Below, piece after piece: positions 7,570-15,797 of a DNA stretch of 24,820 nt. The stretch covers positions 1 through 24,820 of the forward strand of contig JAZQGO010000008.1 in NCBI GenBank assembly GCA_045540055.1, given 5' to 3'. The position numbers and the translations under genes were made by a program. Each line of letters opens with the position of its first letter. Position 1 is the first letter of the stretch. The stretch comes from SIG565 sp045540055 (GTDB lineage Bacteria; Bacillota; Clostridia; Oscillospirales; Acutalibacteraceae). The notes under the pieces are model-generated. The model was not told the DNA's origin, ran no database searches, and saw only the letters and a list, made by a program, of their open reading frames with translations.

Positions 7570-7580
7570 AATTTCTCAAC

Positions 7581-8798
7581 CTATTTAACGTACGGATAGG
7601 GGTTTACCCAGCCACCGTTTACCGCTATGCCAAAGTGCAGATGGTATCCTGTAGACCAACCGGTACTACCAACATAGCCGATGGTCTGACCGCCCTTAAC
7701 TTTGGTGCCAACCTTAATACCGCTGGCAGAACTTTTAAGATGCGCATAAATTGTAAGGTACTGCTTACCATTATATTTACCGTGGTCGATACGTACGTTA
7801 TTACCGTAACCGCCGCCACAGCCACAGCTATAGCTCTTACCGTAATTGTGTGAGCATTTGTTGTAAACCTTAGAAACGGTACCTGCGGCAGAAGCAATAA
7901 CCTTTTTACCCGAAATGCTACCACCTGCAATATCTATGCCGTAATGTCTGCCTCTATGCACAGAGTCGTTACTCTGCCAATAAGCGCTGATATAGCTATG
8001 TCCCGGTACGGGCCACTTGAACTTGCCGTTAAATGTACCTGTATAGGCAGGTGTACCACCAAGCAAAGAATCAAGATAAGCCTCTTTTTGTGCTATCTGC
8101 TTCTCAATACTTGTGTTTTTACCAGTAAGTTCTGCCTGCTCTCTATTTATTTCGTTAACCAAACCATTAACGCTGGCAACCTGCTTATCAAGATTTGCCT
8201 TTTTGGTAGCAAGTGTTGCTTTAAGCTCATTCTGTTTTTCCTGACGCTTTTTGTTATTTTCTATCTCTGCTTGAATTTCAGCAATAGCAACAACAATTTT
8301 ATCGACTAGCAGCTTATCCTGAACCGACATTGACTGGGACAACTCAGACAAGACAAGAAAATCTGAAAAGCTTTCGGCACCAAGCAAAATTTGAACATTA
8401 TTTGAAGAATTGTTTAGATGCATTGAACGAATGCGCTTTTTAAAGCGCTCTTTTGTCGCATCAATTTCAGCATTTTTCTTTGCGATATTTGCTTCGCTTT
8501 TCGCAATTTCCTTTTTATACTTAACAATCAAAGAATTACAGGCATCAATCTCAGCCTGAGTTGCATTGACCTGCTTCTGATACGCATTTCTTAGAGTAAT
8601 TTTATCGGCCTTTTGAGCCTTCAAACGTTTAATTTCGGACTCTAATTTTTTAGATTGCTCTTCAAGCTCTGCGATGTCCTCCTTCGTATCGGATATATTA
8701 TCTGCCGAAACAGATACCATACCAATAAAGCAAACGCAAGTAACCATTGTAAGAACAATTAAAAGTGAAAAAATTCGCTTTAAAATTACTTTTGTCAT
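7581..8798 (-). CDS. secreted murein hydrolase, coiled coil plus M23 peptidase
   Basis: A 405-residue exported protein built like EnvC, PcsB and CwlO-type partners of FtsEX. A signal peptide ends near VSA/DN (about residue 32). A long coiled coil follows (about 35-245). The C-terminal M23/LytM domain has a complete zinc site: HYGID (His285, Asp289), YAHL (His353) and HLHF (His386, His388). It should therefore be an active peptidoglycan endopeptidase and not a degenerate activator. A Cys-rich loop (CSH...CSCGCGGG, about 315-331) is inserted in the domain. The start is the ATG at 8798, with GGAGGA five bases upstream; the longer frame opening at a TTG would lie within that ribosome binding site. 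The gene follows ftsX by 15 bases, which strongly suggests that FtsEX controls this hydrolase. Confidence 0.92.
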   Translation of the reverse strand: MTKVILKRIFSLLIVLTMVTCVCFIGMVSVSADNISDTKEDIAELEEQSKKLESEIKRLKAQKADKITLRNAYQKQVNATQAEIDACNSLIVKYKKEIAKSEANIAKKNAEIDATKERFKKRIRSMHLNNSSNNVQILLGAESFSDFLVLSELSQSMSVQDKLLVDKIVVAIAEIQAEIENNKKRQEKQNELKATLATKKANLDKQVASVNGLVNEINREQAELTGKNTSIEKQIAQKEAYLDSLLGGTPAYTGTFNGKFKWPVPGHSYISAYWQSNDSVHRGRHYGIDIAGGSISGKKVIASAAGTVSKVYNKCSHNYGKSYSCGCGGGYGNNVRIDHGKYNGKQYLTIYAHLKSSASGIKVGTKVKGGQTIGYVGSTGWSTGYHLHFGIAVNGGWVNPYPYVK

Positions 8799-8813
8799 AA
8801 ATTCCTCCAAAGC

Positions 8814-9806
8814 TTAAATGGCAGAAAACTCACTGCCCTCTTTACGCAGATATTTACCTATCATAATAACACTGCCAAGCACACCTGCTAATACACCAAT
8901 TAAGACAAATATGCCGAGCAACAACCAAGCAACATCACCAAAGGCGACGACCTGCGTGGTGCCCAATGTACCCATTATCGTATCAAGGGCAACACGGTAG
9001 CAGAAATACACAAGGCACTCTGAAAGTATAGCCGAGATAAGACCGATAACAATACCCTCAACCACGAACGGTATACGAATAAATGCATCGGTAGCGCCGA
9101 CAGCCTTCATTATGCTTATCTGCAATTTTCTATTATACATAGTAACACGAATGGTATTTGAAACGATTACCAGTGAAATTATCAAAAGTATAGCGATAAT
9201 CCAAGTGCCTGCAACCGAAACACCACTTTTAATGGAGTTAATAGTATTGGCAAGCTCGGCTTGAGACTGTATAGAGTCAACACCCTTAACTGCGGCAATT
9301 TTTTCGACAGTCTTTTCAAAGTTTTCCATACTTGAAAGGGTGATCTTTGCACCGTCAGATAAAGGGTTGCCCCCCTCTTCATCAAGAAACTCAAAATACT
9401 GTTCTTTACCCGCCAAGACCGACTCTTTAAGATTTTCTAATGCCTTTTCCTTCGAAATATATTCAACCGGTTTTTCGACATTTTCGATTTTTTCTATTTC
9501 GGCTATAACAGCCCTTGCTTCCTGCTCGTTATGAACAAGATACATATCATCTGTCAGCTTATCGGCAGAAACAGGGTTTTCGTCGGCATATATTACCGAA
9601 TTTTTGTCGTTAAAAAACACCATAACGACATTCTGTTTTTCGAGATTGCCGAGTGCTAAATCGACATTGAATGAAACAAGCAACGCAAGACCGATTAAAA
9701 CCATACATGCAACAAGAACACCTATTGAAGCGATGGTCATTAAACGGTTAACCCATACGTTTTTAAAGCCTTCTTTGGTGAGGTATCTCATACTTGAAAT
9801 CTTCAT
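8814..9806 (-). CDS. ftsX: cell division protein FtsX
   Basis: The membrane half of the FtsEX complex, which uses ATP hydrolysis by FtsE to switch on a peptidoglycan hydrolase outside the cell. The 330-residue protein has the expected plan. A cytoplasmic start (YLTKEGFKNVWVNRLMTIASIG) is followed by membrane segment 1 (about 22-45). A large extracellular loop (about 48-205) follows, then three more membrane segments, with MKAVGATDAFIRIPFVVEG typical of the FtsX domain. The extracellular loop is where coiled-coil hydrolases bind in studied systems, and such a protein is encoded next. GGGAGG lies 9 bases before the ATG. The start overlaps the ftsE stop by one base (TAATG), indicating coupled translation. 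Confidence 0.95.
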   Translation of the reverse strand: MKISSMRYLTKEGFKNVWVNRLMTIASIGVLVACMVLIGLALLVSFNVDLALGNLEKQNVVMVFFNDKNSVIYADENPVSADKLTDDMYLVHNEQEARAVIAEIEKIENVEKPVEYISKEKALENLKESVLAGKEQYFEFLDEEGGNPLSDGAKITLSSMENFEKTVEKIAAVKGVDSIQSQAELANTINSIKSGVSVAGTWIIAILLIISLVIVSNTIRVTMYNRKLQISIMKAVGATDAFIRIPFVVEGIVIGLISAILSECLVYFCYRVALDTIMGTLGTTQVVAFGDVAWLLLGIFVLIGVLAGVLGSVIMIGKYLRKEGSEFSAI

Positions 9807-10513
9807 TATTCCATACCTCCCGCATTATCGGCAACAATCTTACCACCATCAAGCATAATTACACGGTGATGAAAATCTCTTACCAGATTATGATCGTGGG
9901 TAACCATAAGTATCGTGGTGCCCTTCTGATTAATGGCACTGAGAAGTGACACAATTTCGTAAGACATGTTGGGGTCAACGTTACCTGTAGGCTCGTCCGC
10001 AATGATTAAATCGGGCGAATTAACAAGTGCACGAGCAAGCCCTACACGCTGCTGCTCACCGCCCGACAACTGATTGGGCATAGAGCGTGCTTTATGACCG
10101 AGTCCCACAAGGCTTAGTGCCTTTGAGACCTCTTTTCTGATAGTCCTCGATGAAGCGCCGACAACGTGCATAGCAAATGCAACATTATCAAACACATTCA
10201 TAGTCGGTATCAGGCGGAAGTCCTGAAAGACGATACCCATTGTTCGTCTTAAAAGGGGCACGTTTTTTCGACGCAGCTTGGTAAGGTTAAAACCGTTAAC
10301 CATAATTGTACCTGTGTTTGCCTTTTCTTCACGCATAATAAGCTTCATAAAGGTACTTTTACCTGCACCCGAAGAGCCAACTACAAACACAAATTCGCCT
10401 TTATTTATCCGTATATTGACGTCACTCAGCGCGTGTGTACCGCTGTTGTAGGTTTTAGAAACACCGTTAAACTCGATAATCGGTTTAGGTGCCTGCTGAA
10501 ACGCTAAATCCAT
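9806..10513 (-). CDS. ftsE: cell division ATP-binding protein FtsE
   Basis: The ATPase of the FtsEX complex, 235 residues. It has a Walker A GSSGAGKST (46-54), a Q-loop FQDFRLIPTMNVFDNVAF typical of FtsE, the signature LSGGE (149-153), a Walker B LIIADEPTGNVD and an H-loop VTHD. It acts at the cytoplasmic face with FtsX. The ATG is preceded by AGGA. It begins 23 bases after the PucR-type gene and is followed by ftsX with a one-base overlap, so all four genes (regulator, ftsE, ftsX, hydrolase) are probably one transcript. Confidence 0.96.
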   Translation of the reverse strand: MDLAFQQAPKPIIEFNGVSKTYNSGTHALSDVNIRINKGEFVFVVGSSGAGKSTFMKLIMREEKANTGTIMVNGFNLTKLRRKNVPLLRRTMGIVFQDFRLIPTMNVFDNVAFAMHVVGASSRTIRKEVSKALSLVGLGHKARSMPNQLSGGEQQRVGLARALVNSPDLIIADEPTGNVDPNMSYEIVSLLSAINQKGTTILMVTHDHNLVRDFHHRVIMLDGGKIVADNAGGME

Positions 10514-10536
10514 AATAATATAAATCCTGCCTTTGT

Positions 10537-11622
10537 TTAGTACTTAATCGGATTTGCTTTAAGATATTTATTAACCATAAGCGCAATTTTGAAAATAATT
10601 GCATGGTCAAATTCGCGAAGGTCAAGACCCGTAACCTTCTTAATTTTATCAAGTCTGTATACTAATGTATTTCTGTGTACGAAAAGCTTTCTAGAGGTTT
10701 CTGAAACATTCAAATTATTCTCAAAGAATCGCTGAATTGTAAAGAGGGTTTCATGGTCAAGACTTTCAATTGAACCGCGCTTAAATACCTCGCTTAAATA
10801 TGTTTCGCAAAGGGTTGTGGGCAACTGATAAATAAGTCTTGCAATACCGAGATTATCGTAATTTATTATTGACTTATCGGTATCAAACACCTTACCAACC
10901 TCAAGAGCCGCCTGAGCCTCTTTAAAGGATTTCGCCAAATCTTTGATGTTCTCAACAGTTGAACCGATACCGATTACAACGTGACAGTAAAACTCACCCG
11001 ACAGCGTGTCCGCAATAGATGAAGCAAGATTTTCAATATCCTTAGATACGATATCAGGCTTAACCTCTTTAATAAGCGCAACATCGGTTTCATTGATGTT
11101 AATAACGAAATCTTTATTCTTATCGGGAAAAAGATTTTGAACAACATCATAGACCGAAACATCATTTTTATCAAGCGCACGAATAAGAATAACACTTCTT
11201 GTTTCATCGCTGTTAAAATATAATTCACGAGCCTTTATGTAAATGTCCCCCGGAAGAATGTTATCAAGTATAATATTCTTTATAAAATTACGGCGGTCGT
11301 ATTTCTCATCATAATAAAATTTGATATTTGTAAAAGATATCGCAATAATAGAGCAATATTTCTCAGCTAACGGATCATCGCCCTGAACAAATGCGTAATA
11401 ATCTAACGGATCGCTGTTACCTAACGCTTTTACGGTATAGCCATTAACAACAGCACATTTGCCGCCAATATTAGAATGCATTTCTTCCACGTCAATGTTC
11501 TCACCAATTTTGCCTAAATCACTGCAGGCGATTATATTGAAGTCAGAATCAATAACACCGATTGTGCGGTCAATGGTAGAACGCATCTGATGAATAACAC
11601 TTTGAAATAATCTATTAGCCAT
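10537..11622 (-). CDS. PucR/CdaR-type transcriptional regulator
   Basis: A 361-residue protein of the CdaR/PucR type. The N-terminal half reads like a sensor region. The middle (about 155-275) resembles the GGDEF-like linker of this class, with VVIGIGSTVENIKDLAKSFKEAQAAL. The C-terminus is the PucR helix-turn-helix, with FFENNLNVSETSRKLFVHRNTLVYRLDKIKKVTGLDLREFDHAI. Relatives control sugar-acid, purine or amino-acid use; the ligand here is unknown. I chose the ATG at 11622 because GGAGGG lies just upstream; a longer frame opens at a TTG before that site. It is unusual as the first gene of an ftsEX-hydrolase run. A palindromic element lies 48 bases upstream of its start and may occupy the promoter region. 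Confidence 0.9.
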   Translation of the reverse strand: MANRLFQSVIHQMRSTIDRTIGVIDSDFNIIACSDLGKIGENIDVEEMHSNIGGKCAVVNGYTVKALGNSDPLDYYAFVQGDDPLAEKYCSIIAISFTNIKFYYDEKYDRRNFIKNIILDNILPGDIYIKARELYFNSDETRSVILIRALDKNDVSVYDVVQNLFPDKNKDFVININETDVALIKEVKPDIVSKDIENLASSIADTLSGEFYCHVVIGIGSTVENIKDLAKSFKEAQAALEVGKVFDTDKSIINYDNLGIARLIYQLPTTLCETYLSEVFKRGSIESLDHETLFTIQRFFENNLNVSETSRKLFVHRNTLVYRLDKIKKVTGLDLREFDHAIIFKIALMVNKYLKANPIKY

Positions 11623-11669
11623 AAAAATCCCTCCGCTAAAATAAAGCAAACTAACCCAAAAAATATTTA

Positions 11670-11940
11670 AGCAAACACGAATAATCCAAACCTGATTTTA
11701 AAGGTAATATTTTCGTCTTTGCTTTGTTAAAATACTCGCAAATCCGACAGGATTTGCTGTGTTTTTGCCTCGCACAGCCAAAAATCTTTCTCTTTAAAAT
11801 TCTACGACCTAAAATGATCAGAATTTTGTATGATTTTTGGTGCGAAGGAGTCTGTAAGGCCGACGCCTACAGACGATGACAAACCGAAAAACACCGAAAT
11901 TATGCCATTTTAGGCAGGTTTGGATTATTCGTGTTTGCCT
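11670..11940. mobile_element. 271-bp palindromic MITE-like element
   Basis: Perfect 24-base terminal inverted repeats (11671-11694 and 11916-11939; they open GCAAACACG and close CCAAACCTG) bound a 271-bp unit. A TA dinucleotide flanks each side (11668-11669 and 11941-11942), as expected for a TA target duplication. The interior continues the palindrome imperfectly and is rich in nested stems: GCAAATCC/GGATTTGC (11738-11757), a long stem pairing 11768-11786 with 11832-11848, AAAATTCT/AGAATTTT (11796-11827), and TCTGTAAGGC/GCCTACAGA (11851-11873). No protein is encoded. This fits a non-autonomous miniature element of the mariner/IS630 type, or a dispersed structured RNA-like repeat. It fills most of the 436-base gap between the PucR gene and the ABC ATPase gene. 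Confidence 0.7.
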
Positions 11941-12010
11941 ATGTTTATATTGTACACAATTTCTATAATTTTTTCAAGACTATTTAACAAAAAAGTTACA
12001 AATTTATTAC

Positions 12011-12045
12011 AAAAAGTAAGTGCCACTCATTAAAGAGTGGCACTT
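12011..12045 (-). terminator. terminator of the sugar ABC ATPase gene
   Basis: A perfect 11-bp stem, AAGTGCCACTC (12018-12028) with GAGTGGCACTT (12035-12045), is followed on the minus strand by ACTTTTTG. It lies 13 bases after the stop codon. Confidence 0.85.
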
Positions 12046-12058
12046 GTATAGATTATAC

Positions 12059-13201
12059 TTAGTTTGTTATGGTAAGCTCGGTATCCTTATCGAAGAGATG
12101 AATGTTTTCAGCCTCGAAAGCGATCTTGATCTTATCACCGGGACGAGCTGTAGAGGTCGGAGCAACACGTGCGTTAATTGCCTCGCCTTCACAGTTCATA
12201 TAGAGATAGGTTTCAGCACCCATAAGCTCTGTAACTTCAACGTCAGCCTCAACAATGCTATCAGGATTAGCAGCAATGATTTCAGGCTCGTTATGAACAT
12301 GCTCAGGACGGATGCCCAAAATAATTTCCTTGCCTACATATTCTTTGAGACGGTCATCAGCATTCTTAGAAGCCGGTAATTTAATCTTATACTTAACACC
12401 AGCACGAGTCTTGGTATCTTCTGAACCAAACTCGAAATAGTATGTGTCGTTTTCACAAAGAATAATACCATCGATAAAGTTCATCTGCGGTGAACCGATA
12501 AAGCCTGCAACGAAAAGATTGCATGGTTCAAGATACAACTTCTGAGGAGTATCAACCTGCTGAATAAGACCGTTTTTCATAACAACGATTCTAGTACCCA
12601 TTGTCATAGCTTCTGTCTGGTCATGGGTAACATACATAAATGTTGTACCAAGTCTCTGATGAAGCTTTGAAATCTCGGTACGCATCTGTGCACGAAGTTT
12701 AGCATCAAGGTTAGAAAGCGGTTCGTCAAGAAGGAATACCTTCGGCTCACGCACGATAGCACGACCAAGCGCAACACGCTGACGCTGACCACCCGACAAA
12801 GCCTTAGGCTTACGCTCGAGCAAATGTTCAATATCAAGAATACGTGCTGCTTCTTCAACACGACGCTTGATTTCATCCTTAGAAACCTTTCTAAGTTTAA
12901 GACCGAATGCCATATTGTCAAAAACTGACATATGCGGATAAAGAGCATAGTTCTGGAAAACCATCGCAATATCTCTATCCTTCGGTGCAACATCGTTTAC
13001 GAGACGATCGCCAATATAAACCTCGCCTTCAGAAATCTCTTCAAGACCGGCTACCATACGCAATGTAGTAGACTTACCGCAACCTGAAGGACCAACAAGA
13101 ATGATAAACTCCTTGTCTTTGATTTCAAGATTGAAATCGGATACTGCTACAACACCGCCGGGGTATCTCTTGTAAACGTTACGAAGTGACAAACTTGCCA
13201 T
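12059..13201 (-). CDS. MsmX/UgpC-type sugar ABC transporter ATPase
   Basis: A 380-residue ATP-binding subunit of the carbohydrate-uptake (CUT1) class. It has a Walker A GPSGCGKST (37-45), a Q-loop VFQNYALYPHMSVFDN, LSGGQ (135-139), a Walker B VFLLDEPLSNLD and VTHDQTEAMT. A C-terminal regulatory MalK/TOBE-like domain (about 235-380) includes LGIRPEHV. No sugar permease or binding protein is encoded nearby. In Bacillus the similar orphan MsmX energises several sugar importers encoded elsewhere, and the same is likely here. AGGAGG precedes the ATG. A TATAAT (minus strand, 13247-13252) upstream is a probable -10 box, but its -35 is poor. A terminator follows, so it appears to be transcribed alone. 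Confidence 0.93.
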   Translation of the reverse strand: MASLSLRNVYKRYPGGVVAVSDFNLEIKDKEFIILVGPSGCGKSTTLRMVAGLEEISEGEVYIGDRLVNDVAPKDRDIAMVFQNYALYPHMSVFDNMAFGLKLRKVSKDEIKRRVEEAARILDIEHLLERKPKALSGGQRQRVALGRAIVREPKVFLLDEPLSNLDAKLRAQMRTEISKLHQRLGTTFMYVTHDQTEAMTMGTRIVVMKNGLIQQVDTPQKLYLEPCNLFVAGFIGSPQMNFIDGIILCENDTYYFEFGSEDTKTRAGVKYKIKLPASKNADDRLKEYVGKEIILGIRPEHVHNEPEIIAANPDSIVEADVEVTELMGAETYLYMNCEGEAINARVAPTSTARPGDKIKIAFEAENIHLFDKDTELTITN

Positions 13202-13337
13202 TTAAACAAACCTCCTAATATTTGAAACCACTAAGATTACTTAAATATTATACAACCGAAATCACAAAAAAACTATTGATGAAATGTACAATGTTTGAAA
13301 ACTTTTTTGTTTGTAATTTACAAATTTAGTAAACAGT

Positions 13338-14045
13338 TTATGAAAAAACTGACATCGCTTGTGTGTAATCTAATTCAAGTATCTCACCTTCTGACAGCGA
13401 ATCGGGCAGCACAAGATGTCCTATGCGTTCACGGTGAAGGCCAACTACGCCAAGTCCAACATAGCCAAGTAGCCTTTTAACCTGATGATACTTACCCTCA
13501 GTAATTATAACACGGACTGAATTTTTCCCTAAAAACTCAAGCTTTGAAGGCTTGCACACCGTACCGTCACTAAGCGTAACACCCGACCAAAGAATTTCTA
13601 CTGCATCTTTCTCAGGTGCTCCGTCAACAACGGCAATATATGACTTTTGAATATCGGATTTTGGTGAAATAACTCTATGAGCATAATCGCCGTCATTGGT
13701 TATAAGCAATAATCCCGTAGTATCGATATCTAACCTACCAACTGCGAAAAGGTCATAATGCTTAAACTTTTCGGGCACTAAATCAAGAACGGTTGCCCTC
13801 GAATTATCACGTGTGGCAGTAATGACACCTGACGGCTTATTCAGCATCAAATATATATATTCTTTGTGATTAATTTTTCCTTTGTTCAGCTCGATTATGT
13901 CATTCTCGGGTGAAATTTTAAAGCTAAAATCACGTATAACCACACCGCCTACGGTAACCTTGCCCCTCTTAACCGCTGTTCTTATCTGACTGCGTGAAAG
14001 CGGTGTGTTATCCGATAAAAATTTATCAAGTCGTACTGTTTTCAT
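13338..14045 (-). CDS. RsuA/RluB-family pseudouridine synthase
   Basis: A 235-residue RNA pseudouridine synthase. An N-terminal S4 RNA-binding domain (VRLDKFLSDNTPLSRSQIRTAVKRGKVTVGG, 4-34) is followed by the catalytic domain with GRLDIDTTGLLLITNDGD, where Asp106 is the nucleophile. A later EGKYHQVKRLLGYVG motif is also typical. By family it modifies a uridine in 16S or 23S rRNA; which one cannot be told. The ATG at 14045 has AAAGGA upstream and fits the S4 domain start; the longer frame would add unrelated residues. It overlaps the DUF4830 gene by 20 bases and is the last gene of the ispD-ispF run. Only a weak hairpin follows it, near 13335-13352. Confidence 0.93.
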   Translation of the reverse strand: MKTVRLDKFLSDNTPLSRSQIRTAVKRGKVTVGGVVIRDFSFKISPENDIIELNKGKINHKEYIYLMLNKPSGVITATRDNSRATVLDLVPEKFKHYDLFAVGRLDIDTTGLLLITNDGDYAHRVISPKSDIQKSYIAVVDGAPEKDAVEILWSGVTLSDGTVCKPSKLEFLGKNSVRVIITEGKYHQVKRLLGYVGLGVVGLHRERIGHLVLPDSLSEGEILELDYTQAMSVFS

Positions 14046-14499
14046 TTTTATCCTTTTCCCAAAGCGGCAGCATATTGCCGTCAATATCTACCGACGAAAT
14101 GTCGCCGCCTATGATTATATTTTCATAAACAATTATATTTGCGTTATACTCTGTTGCGTTGCCTTCATTGCTTAAAATCTTATAACTGAATAATTTCGCC
14201 TGCTTGCCACGATATTTTTCAAGGTTGTAGCCTGCCATAATTTGAAGCTCATTATAATTTTTAAACACATCACCGAAATGCGTAGGTATTACAATCGACT
14301 TTTCTCGCGGCTGATTATTGGAAGTATTGTAGCCTAACTCCTTCAAAAACGCAATTCTATCGTCATTAGTTATAGCAGAGTGCGATACAGCCACGCTATT
14401 TAAAAAATCAAAGCAAATAACAGAGAATACCGTCACAAGCAGAAAAATCGCTAATGTGACCTTACTTTTTACCTTAATACAAAAAAACGGCAAACACAT
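14026..14499 (-). CDS. DUF4830-type membrane-anchored protein
   Basis: A 157-residue protein with one hydrophobic segment near the N-terminus (about 14-36), probably an uncleaved anchor with the rest outside the cell. The exported part resembles DUF4830: RIAFLKELGYN, then IVIPTHFGDVFKNYNELQIMAGYNLEKYRGK, then IIIGGDISSVDIDGNMLPL. The function is unknown. I chose the ATG at 14499; a GTG one codon earlier is possible, and no clear ribosome binding site decides between them. It lies 37 bases after ispF and overlaps the pseudouridine synthase gene, so it probably belongs to the isp transcript. Confidence 0.75.
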   Translation of the reverse strand: MCLPFFCIKVKSKVTLAIFLLVTVFSVICFDFLNSVAVSHSAITNDDRIAFLKELGYNTSNNQPREKSIVIPTHFGDVFKNYNELQIMAGYNLEKYRGKQAKLFSYKILSNEGNATEYNANIIVYENIIIGGDISSVDIDGNMLPLWEKDKNENSTT

Positions 14500-14536
14500 C
14501 ACCCTGTATATATTTACGGGAGAATTTTACCGAATA

Positions 14537-15004
14537 TTACTCAATAATACATACAGCAAAGGCACTGATGCCCTTACCTTCCCCCGTAAAGCCCAAGCCC
14601 TCTTCAGTGGTTGCTTTGACATTCACCTTGTCAATTTCAATACCGCAATCATCAGCGATATTGCGGCGCATCTGCTCTATATATGGCGACATTTTCGGCT
14701 TTTGCGCAATAATAGTTGAATCAATATTTGATATTTTATAACCCAACTTATTAAGCATATCTACAACATCTCGCAACAAAATTCTACTGTCAATATCTTT
14801 AAATTCTTTAGAATTATCGGGAAAGTGTTTACCGATATCACCAAGTGCCGCAGCGCCAAGCAATGCATCACACACAGCGTGCAAAAGCACATCGGCATCA
14901 GAATGACCAAGCAAGCCCTTCTCAAAGGAAATTTTGACACCGCCGATAATCAAAGCTCTGTTCTCAGTCATTTTGTGAACATCATATCCACTGCCTATTC
15001 GCAT
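14537..15004 (-). CDS. ispF: 2-C-methyl-D-erythritol 2,4-cyclodiphosphate synthase
   Basis: IspF closes the cyclic diphosphate ring in the non-mevalonate (MEP) isoprenoid pathway. The 155-residue length is standard. The zinc ligands are present in GYDVH (Asp8, His10) and at His42 in DVLLHAVCDALLGAAALGDIGKHFPD. The C-terminal KATTEEGLGFTGEGKGISAFAV is also typical. It overlaps the end of ispD by 10 bases, so the two enzymes, two steps apart in the pathway, are made together. In some bacteria they are fused. Confidence 0.97.
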   Translation of the reverse strand: MRIGSGYDVHKMTENRALIIGGVKISFEKGLLGHSDADVLLHAVCDALLGAAALGDIGKHFPDNSKEFKDIDSRILLRDVVDMLNKLGYKISNIDSTIIAQKPKMSPYIEQMRRNIADDCGIEIDKVNVKATTEEGLGFTGEGKGISAFAVCIIE

Positions 15005-15738
15005 TCACTCTCTCCCCTTTTTTCAAGATAAAATTCTGCCAAAGCAATATCATCTTTGGTAGTAATTTTAATATTACTCTTTTCGCCTAAGACATAAACA
15101 ACACTAAGCCCCTGATTTTCGAGCACCGACGCATCATCGGTAAACGCCGAAAAATCGCCATTCTTTAATATAGAGACATAGCTTTCATATCTGACGGCCT
15201 GTGGTGTTTGTACGCATACCATATCCGTACGGTCTACCGTTTCTAATACTGCGCCGTTATTATCTATTTTTTTAAGCGTATCGATAACGGGCACACCGCA
15301 GATAATACCATCGGCCTCGCCTATTTTTTCGCAAACACGTGAAATCACAGCTTGGCTTACCAACGGGCGTGCGCCGTCGTGAATAAGGACATATTCTGCA
15401 CCTTTTACTGCTCCCAGACCATTAAATACTGACTCCTGACGTGTGCTACCGCCTGCAACAATATCGCTGAGCTTAGTTATTAAGTATTTTTCAGCTAAAT
15501 TTTGCAAGGAATTTATGTCTTCATTTCTTGCGACAAGAACAATATCAGAAATCAAATCTGAACGCTCAAAGGCTAAAAGTGTGTGAATTATCGTCGGCAC
15601 ACCGCAGAGCGTCGCCAACTGCTTATTAGTGCCGCACATTCTACTCGAATTACCTGCCGCAACAACAATAACGGGTACGCCCTTTTCTGCGCTTTTTTCG
15701 ACAGTCAGATACTCTAATTTAAAATCAAGACTATTCAT
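14995..15738 (-). CDS. ispD: 2-C-methyl-D-erythritol 4-phosphate cytidylyltransferase
   Basis: IspD joins CTP to methylerythritol phosphate in the MEP pathway. The 247-residue protein has the nucleotide-binding VVAAGNSSRMCG...NKQ, then EYVLIHDGARPLVS, VPVIDTLKKI, QTPQAVRY and FTDDASVLE. About 20 extra residues precede the usual start. I place the start at the ATG at 15738 because AGGAG lies six bases upstream. A terminator hairpin sits 19 bases upstream, so the ispD transcript either reads through from the gene above or uses a promoter I did not find. Confidence 0.95.
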   Translation of the reverse strand: MNSLDFKLEYLTVEKSAEKGVPVIVVAAGNSSRMCGTNKQLATLCGVPTIIHTLLAFERSDLISDIVLVARNEDINSLQNLAEKYLITKLSDIVAGGSTRQESVFNGLGAVKGAEYVLIHDGARPLVSQAVISRVCEKIGEADGIICGVPVIDTLKKIDNNGAVLETVDRTDMVCVQTPQAVRYESYVSILKNGDFSAFTDDASVLENQGLSVVYVLGEKSNIKITTKDDIALAEFYLEKRGESECE

Positions 15739-15756
15739 AAAATCTCCTAAAAAATA

Positions 15757-15785
15757 AGCCACACTTGTATAATCCAAGTGTGGCT
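15757..15785 (-). terminator. hairpin after the zinc-ribbon protein gene
   Basis: A perfect 11-bp stem, AGCCACACTTG (15757-15767) with CAAGTGTGGCT (15775-15785), is followed on the minus strand by TATTTTTTAGG. It terminates or attenuates transcription between the zinc-ribbon gene and ispD. Confidence 0.75.
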
Positions 15786-15797
15786 GTATTTAATAAA

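Noticed and set aside
11670..11940. Integron attC site, CRISPR repeat or riboswitch
   Set aside because: There is no integrase, array or gene cassette. Perfect 24-base ends flanked by TA fit a transposable element better, and the structure matches no riboswitch I know.
14537..15738. A fused IspDF enzyme
   Set aside because: The two frames overlap by 10 bases but have separate start and stop codons, and the ispF start is intact.
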